The position numbers and the translations under genes are program-made. 64,000 bases of DNA from Treponema berlinense (GTDB lineage Bacteria > Spirochaetota > Spirochaetia > Treponematales > Treponemataceae), in the NCBI RefSeq assembly GCF_900167025.1, contig NZ_FUXC01000005.1, positions 1-64,000 on the forward strand, in the 5' to 3' direction. Position 1 is the first letter of the stretch. The number at the start of each line of letters is the position of its first letter. Positions 60,721 through 64,000 of the stretch are shown here, piece after piece. The notes beneath the pieces are model-generated. The model saw nothing but the letters and a program-made list of their open reading frames with translations. It was not told the DNA's origin and searched no databases.

Positions 60721-61161
60721 ACGTAGACAGCGGTCAGAACCGGACGACATACCTGAGCCTGGCGTGCTGCTGTCTACACTTCCATACCAGTCCCAGCACC
60801 ATTCATCTACGTTTCCGCTCATGTCGTAAAGTCCGTAGCCGTTTGCATTCTTTGTTTTTACTTCCCTTGATCCTTTGCCATTCGTATTTCCTTTATACCA
60901 CGCAACGTCATCTATATTGTCGCTTCCTGCATATTCATAGCTTTCTCCGCCGCGTGCGGCCCATTCCCATTCGGCCTCTGTCGGCAGGCGGTAGCCGTCT
61001 GCTTCAAAGTCGCAGACTGCAGCTTCCCATTCTCTATCGAATGAATCCGGTACAGTTCCCCAGCTTTCAGGGGCGGTAGAACCTTTTATTGTATAGCAAG
61101 GAGTTAATCCTTCACCATAAGAAGATTTCAGATACGGATTTCTACGAAGTAAGGATAGAAC
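60607..61161 (-). pseudogene. SUMF1/FGE-fold gene, N-terminus lost
   Basis: The frame is open for 185 codons back to an in-frame TAA at 61162-61164. It reads N-P-Y-L-K-S-S-Y-G-E-G-L-T-P-C-Y-T-I, A-D-G-Y-R-L-P-T-E-A-E-W-E-W-A-A-R-G-G, L-Y-D-M-S-G-N-V-D-E-W-C-W-D-W-Y, then C-L-R-S-G-S-W and the tail. These are the C-terminal two thirds of a SUMF1/C-type-lectin-fold domain. The first part, including the start and any signal peptide, is missing. Only short internal ATGs remain, so it is likely silent. The tail at 60607-60720 resembles a diversity-generating-retroelement target. Confidence 0.75.
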
Positions 61162-61183
61162 TTAGTGGAAATATTTATAGATT

Positions 61184-61471
61184 ATGAATAATGATACTTT
61201 CGATTTAGATGACTATATTTCTCAAAGAAAAGAAAAGGATTCTGATTTTGCAAATGGATTTGATTCAGGTTATGAAGAATTTAAAATCGGAATGATGATA
61301 AAAGAAATGCGCCTTGAAAATGGAATGACACAAGAGCAGCTTGCCGAAAAACTTAATACAAAGAAAAGTGTAATTTCCAGAATGGAAAACCATTCTGAAG
61401 ATATAAGATTGTCTACTTTGCAGAAAGTGGCGGCTGTATTTGGAAAGCAGCTTAGAGTTGCAATGTTGTAA
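61184..61471 (+). CDS. Xre/HigA-type antitoxin-like regulator
   Basis: 95 residues. After an acidic N-terminus comes a lambda-Cro/HTH_3 domain (G-M-M-I-K-E-M-R-L-E-N-G-M-T-Q-E-Q-L-A-E-K, K-K-S-V-I-S-R-M-E-N-H, D-I-R-L-S-T-L-Q-K-V-A-A-V-F-G). HigA antitoxins usually follow a RelE-like HigB toxin gene. None is here; the truncated SUMF1 gene occupies that side. It may be an orphan of a toxin-antitoxin pair or a normal regulator. Confidence 0.7.
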   Translation: MNNDTFDLDDYISQRKEKDSDFANGFDSGYEEFKIGMMIKEMRLENGMTQEQLAEKLNTKKSVISRMENHSEDIRLSTLQKVAAVFGKQLRVAML

Positions 61472-61821
61472 TATCATCTAATGAAGAAGAATCACTTGAC
61501 GGTGAAAAAATGGATTTATTCATTCCTTAAGAAAATTAATTGTATTAACTTGTGTTAAATCAAATCTACAAAAACAGTCTATTCTATCTCGATTTTTGCC
61601 AAGAATAATTAAATTACTTTTTTTCCTCACGAAATAAGGTATGTCCCCCTTTAAATAAATCTTCGTTATAACTTTCTCGAATATCATCAGACCCGCTCAA
61701 TGCACGGCATATTCCGTTACTATTGCTTTGCAATTTCAGCCTACGTTCTTCAATTCAGGCTGAAATCATCGCTTAGATTAAAAACTCGAATTTAGGGCTA
61801 AATATAAAACAGGCATTTTAT

Positions 61822-61935
61822 GCGTTAGCGATTGTAGTGGTTGCCTGCAAGTGCGCAGCACCGGAGGCGCGGTAGACGCCGTAGCCACGGAAAGCGCGGC
61901 CTGTGTGTTTTTTAGTGCGGGATTGTGTTTTTTTA
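61822..61935 (+). repeat. GC-rich dispersed repeat, copy 6
   Basis: In the 600-bp gap between the antitoxin and the RND genes. On the plus strand it reads GCGTTAGCGATTGTAGTGG, GCAGCACCGGAGGCGCGGTA, GACGCCGTAGCCACGG and GAAAGCGCGGCCTG. On the minus strand it ends CTACAATCGCTAACGC against CTACTATCCCTAACGC of copy 1. The rest of 61472-62087 shows no gene. Confidence 0.65.
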
Positions 61936-62014
61936 TGTTTTTTGCCGCCACTTGCTGGCGGACAATGACGTTCTTGCTGTTTTTGTGCGGCTGAAGGAAA
62001 CGCCCAAAATAAAA

Positions 62015-62047
62015 AAAAGCGACAGATTTATTATCCATCGCTTTTTA
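62015..62047 (-). terminator. Terminator of the RND operon
   Basis: On the minus strand AAAAAGCGA (62039-62047) pairs with TCGCTTTTT (62015-62023) around a 15-base loop, with more T beyond. It lies 41 bp after the partner gene stop (62088). Confidence 0.7.
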
Positions 62048-62087
62048 GAAAAATTATGTTTTGTGCCTGCAGACAACTAGCGGACAA

Positions 62088-62429
62088 CTAAACTTCTTCG
62101 GCGCTGCTTTTAAAGCAGGCAATGCCTTCCGCCATGTATTTTTCGCGGAGTTTTTGGCAGATTGCGATTATTTTTTCGGCCTCTTCTTCCTGGCAGTAAA
62201 TTATGTACATTATGTTGAGCTGCGGCCAGATTGCGTCTCCGAGGCGTGGATTTGAATAGCCGGCTCCCATTACGTTTGCAAGTTTTGTGTAACGGGCGGC
62301 GACTTTCTGCTCTTTGAATTCTTCCTTAAAGTCTTCTTCCAGAGCCTGTGAAAAAATTATTTCAAGCCTGGTAAGTTTTCCCGCATGTTTTCTGATATTG
62401 TCGATATATGACATTCTTTCGTTCTCCAT
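62088..62429 (-). CDS. PG0541-type small transporter-associated protein
   Basis: 113 residues, no signal peptide. It resembles the short PG0541-like proteins found directly behind RND efflux genes (S-Q-A-L-E-E-D, V-A-A-R-Y-T-K-L-A-N-V-M-G-A-G, G-D-A-I-W-P-Q-L-N-I-M-Y-I-I-Y). GGAGG precedes the start by five bases. It lies 90 bp behind the RND gene on the same strand and is likely co-transcribed. Its role is unproven; a regulatory P-II-like fold is possible. Confidence 0.6.
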   Translation of the reverse strand: MENERMSYIDNIRKHAGKLTRLEIIFSQALEEDFKEEFKEQKVAARYTKLANVMGAGYSNPRLGDAIWPQLNIMYIIYCQEEEAEKIIAICQKLREKYMAEGIACFKSSAEEV

Positions 62430-62519
62430 AAAGACCTCCTCTCTCCGACCTGTTTCAGGATCCTAGGAATTTTTTTTGCAGAATTCCCGGGATTTCAACT
62501 AAGAGATCCTTTTTATCCC

Positions 62520-64000
62520 TTACTGACTGTCCTTATTTTCGCCGGACGTTTTATCTTCTATCTGTGCCTGTGGTGCCAGTTTTTCTTCAAGAGCCTTCCT
62601 TTTTGCTGCTTTCTTTGCAGCTTTTTTTAGACGGCGATTATTAAAGATATAGTAAATTGACGGCATGATAAAGAGTGTCATAAGGGAACCAAAGGTCATT
62701 CCACCAAATACAGTGAGGGAAATTGGCTGCATTGACGCTGAACCTTCGCCAGGGAAGAATGCCATTGGAGCAAGGGAGATTACAGTGGTCAATGTAGACA
62801 TCAAAATCGGGCGCAGACGGTTGCGGGCTGCCTGAATACAAGCTTCTTCCAGTTCGTAGCCACGCTTTCTAAGCAAGTTTGTGTAATCTACAAGAACAAT
62901 ACCGTTGTTTACAATTGTTCCTACAAGAACCAGTACACCCATAATTGTGATAACGTTGAGCTGGTTGCCGGTGATTGCGTAAATCGCCATTACACCGATA
63001 AATGAAAGAGGTATGGTAAGGATAACGATGAAAGGATCCAGCATGGATTCAAACTGAGAAGCCATAACTACAAATACCAGGAAGGCTGCCAGTATAATTA
63101 CCAGTCCAAAATTTACAACTGCCTCCATCATATCTTCCATATCGCCGGAATAACTGATGATAACCCCGTCTTCTTTTGCAACGTTCTCTTCTATGAGTTT
63201 TATTACCTCTGACTGAACTACACCAATGGAAAGCCCATCATTTGGTTTTGCTGTTACGTGAATAATCCGAGACTGGTTTTCGCGGAAAATTGTAACTGGT
63301 GCAGTGGATTCTTCGTAACGGGCAAAACTTGAAAGAGGAATTCTCTTACCGCTGGATGTTACCATTGAAATTGAATCCAAATCACCCAAACGGCTCCGGT
63401 CTTTTTCTGAAACTCGCACTATAACGTCTATATCGTCGCCATCTTTTGTGTAGCGGCTGGCAGTTGTTCCGTTGATTACCCCTGCAATTTCTGAACCAAC
63501 TGTATAAACGTTGAGGCCGAATTCCTGCATGCGGTCACGGTCAAAGATGATGTTTGCCTGTGGAAGTCCATCTTCCAGGTCGGAATCAACTTCGCTAACC
63601 CAGTCTGTACCCTTTTCTTCCAGAACCTTGCGGATTTGACGGGCTGTATCCATTACCAAATTCAAATCGTCAGACTTTATGTTTACAGACACACCCGATG
63701 AACTTGAAGCGCTGTTTGCATTTGCAGAAAAGCTGAGGGAGGCTCCAGGGAACATGGTAAAGTATTTTCTGAGTTTTGCTTTTGCTGTTTTTTCGTTGTC
63801 GTAGCCTGGAAGACGGTCTTTTGGCTCGTAAAGGCTGAAAATTACGGAACCGCTGTTGGTTTCTGACGATGAAGAAATCAAACTTGTACCGCCCACCGTA
63901 ACGCTGGTGTATTTTACCCCTGTTAACTCCTGAAGGGCCATGGTTTCAAATTCCCGAATGGTGTCTTCTGTTATTGAAAGTTTTGTTCCCTGAGGAAGCT
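62520..64000 (-). CDS. RND-family efflux transporter, C-terminal part (incomplete)
   Basis: The frame is open through the window edge, so the start is unseen; about 494 residues are present. It has a periplasmic porter domain (residues up to about 270, with G-L-N-V-Y-T-V-G-S-E-I and I-P-L-S-S-F-A-R-Y), then membrane helices including A-I-T-G-N-Q-L-N-V-I-T-I-M-G-V-L-V-L-V-G and I-V-N-N-G-I-V-L-V-D-Y. The tail is cytosolic and rich in Lys and Ala. Such pumps export drugs or metals in exchange for protons together with a membrane-fusion protein and an outer-membrane factor. Confidence 0.85.
   Translation of the reverse strand, partial: LPQGTKLSITEDTIREFETMALQELTGVKYTSVTVGGTSLISSSSETNSGSVIFSLYEPKDRLPGYDNEKTAKAKLRKYFTMFPGASLSFSANANSASSSSGVSVNIKSDDLNLVMDTARQIRKVLEEKGTDWVSEVDSDLEDGLPQANIIFDRDRMQEFGLNVYTVGSEIAGVINGTTASRYTKDGDDIDVIVRVSEKDRSRLGDLDSISMVTSSGKRIPLSSFARYEESTAPVTIFRENQSRIIHVTAKPNDGLSIGVVQSEVIKLIEENVAKEDGVIISYSGDMEDMMEAVVNFGLVIILAAFLVFVVMASQFESMLDPFIVILTIPLSFIGVMAIYAITGNQLNVITIMGVLVLVGTIVNNGIVLVDYTNLLRKRGYELEEACIQAARNRLRPILMSTLTTVISLAPMAFFPGEGSASMQPISLTVFGGMTFGSLMTLFIMPSIYYIFNNRRLKKAAKKAAKRKALEEKLAPQAQIEDKTSGENKDSQ

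Noticed and set aside
60843-61079. Plus-strand 78-codon ORF
   Set aside because: It is the antisense of the SUMF1 remnant, whose motifs are unmistakable on the minus strand.

Overview
The window looks like chromosomal DNA of a spirochete, most likely a host-associated (gut or rumen type) Treponema. I infer this from the AT-rich base composition with A/T-run intergenic regions, many lipoproteins with short spirochete-style lipoboxes (FSC, AGC), a full chemotaxis cluster (CheA, CheB, CheD, CheR, CheW, CheY, receptor), an FlgM-like regulator with a sigma-28-type promoter, and a target-like fragment of the kind used by diversity-generating retroelements. No 16S gene or complete tRNA gene is present, so the genus is an inference and no database was searched.

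Layout. 1-5000 is an eroded accessory zone. It holds the end of an IS3-type element, a type I restriction gene (hsdR) reduced to its two ends with a NotI-family restriction-modification pair between them, a D-2-hydroxyacid dehydrogenase, a MATE-efflux remnant and a tRNA 3'-end fragment. 5045-12497 is a four-gene cell-envelope operon: two large fibronectin-III-like lipoproteins, a small lipoprotein and a probable outer-membrane protein. 12500-25200 is mostly housekeeping: arfB, hisB, hisG, Lrp plus aminotransferase, a TPR protein, a ModF-like ATPase, psd, an esterase with a LysR gene beside it, a secreted repeat protein and mnmA. 25283-30530 has an ABC ATPase, a long-chain acyl-CoA ligase with its TetR regulator and a clear palindromic operator, and an orphan adenine methyltransferase. 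30575-42431 carries rsmI, flgM, an iron-ADH-fold protein without metal ligands, RNA methyltransferases (SpoU, Rsm22, RlmB), MerR, der, ptsI, a YchJ-type SEC-C protein, a GGDEF protein and rpiB.

43316-54839 is a chemotaxis region. A MinD/ParA-like ATPase and a soluble protein with a degenerate receptor tip are followed by cheD, cheW (opposite strand), a STAS protein, cheA, cheR, cheB, cheY, a membrane receptor and a second cheW. 54971-64000 has an apparently highly expressed gluconate 5-dehydrogenase-like SDR, then a second accessory zone: a SUMF1-fold lipoprotein, SlyX, a GC-richer AAA-ATPase/nuclease-fold gene, decayed intergenic DNA, a truncated SUMF1/FGE gene with a diversity-generating-retroelement-like variable tail, and a lone Xre/HigA-type antitoxin. 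It ends in an RND efflux gene that runs off the window, followed by its small partner gene.

A GC-rich dispersed repeat of about 90-120 bp occurs at least six times (near 1003, 25283, 30431, 38913, 42525 and 61822), mostly in intergenic gaps and once at the left side of the hsdR/NotI-cassette junction. The most interesting points are the NotI-type cassette inside hsdR, the variable-region-like tail at 60607-60720, the ParA-like ATPase paired with the receptor-tip protein, the exact sigma-28 promoter of flgM inside the end of rsmI, and the repeat family.
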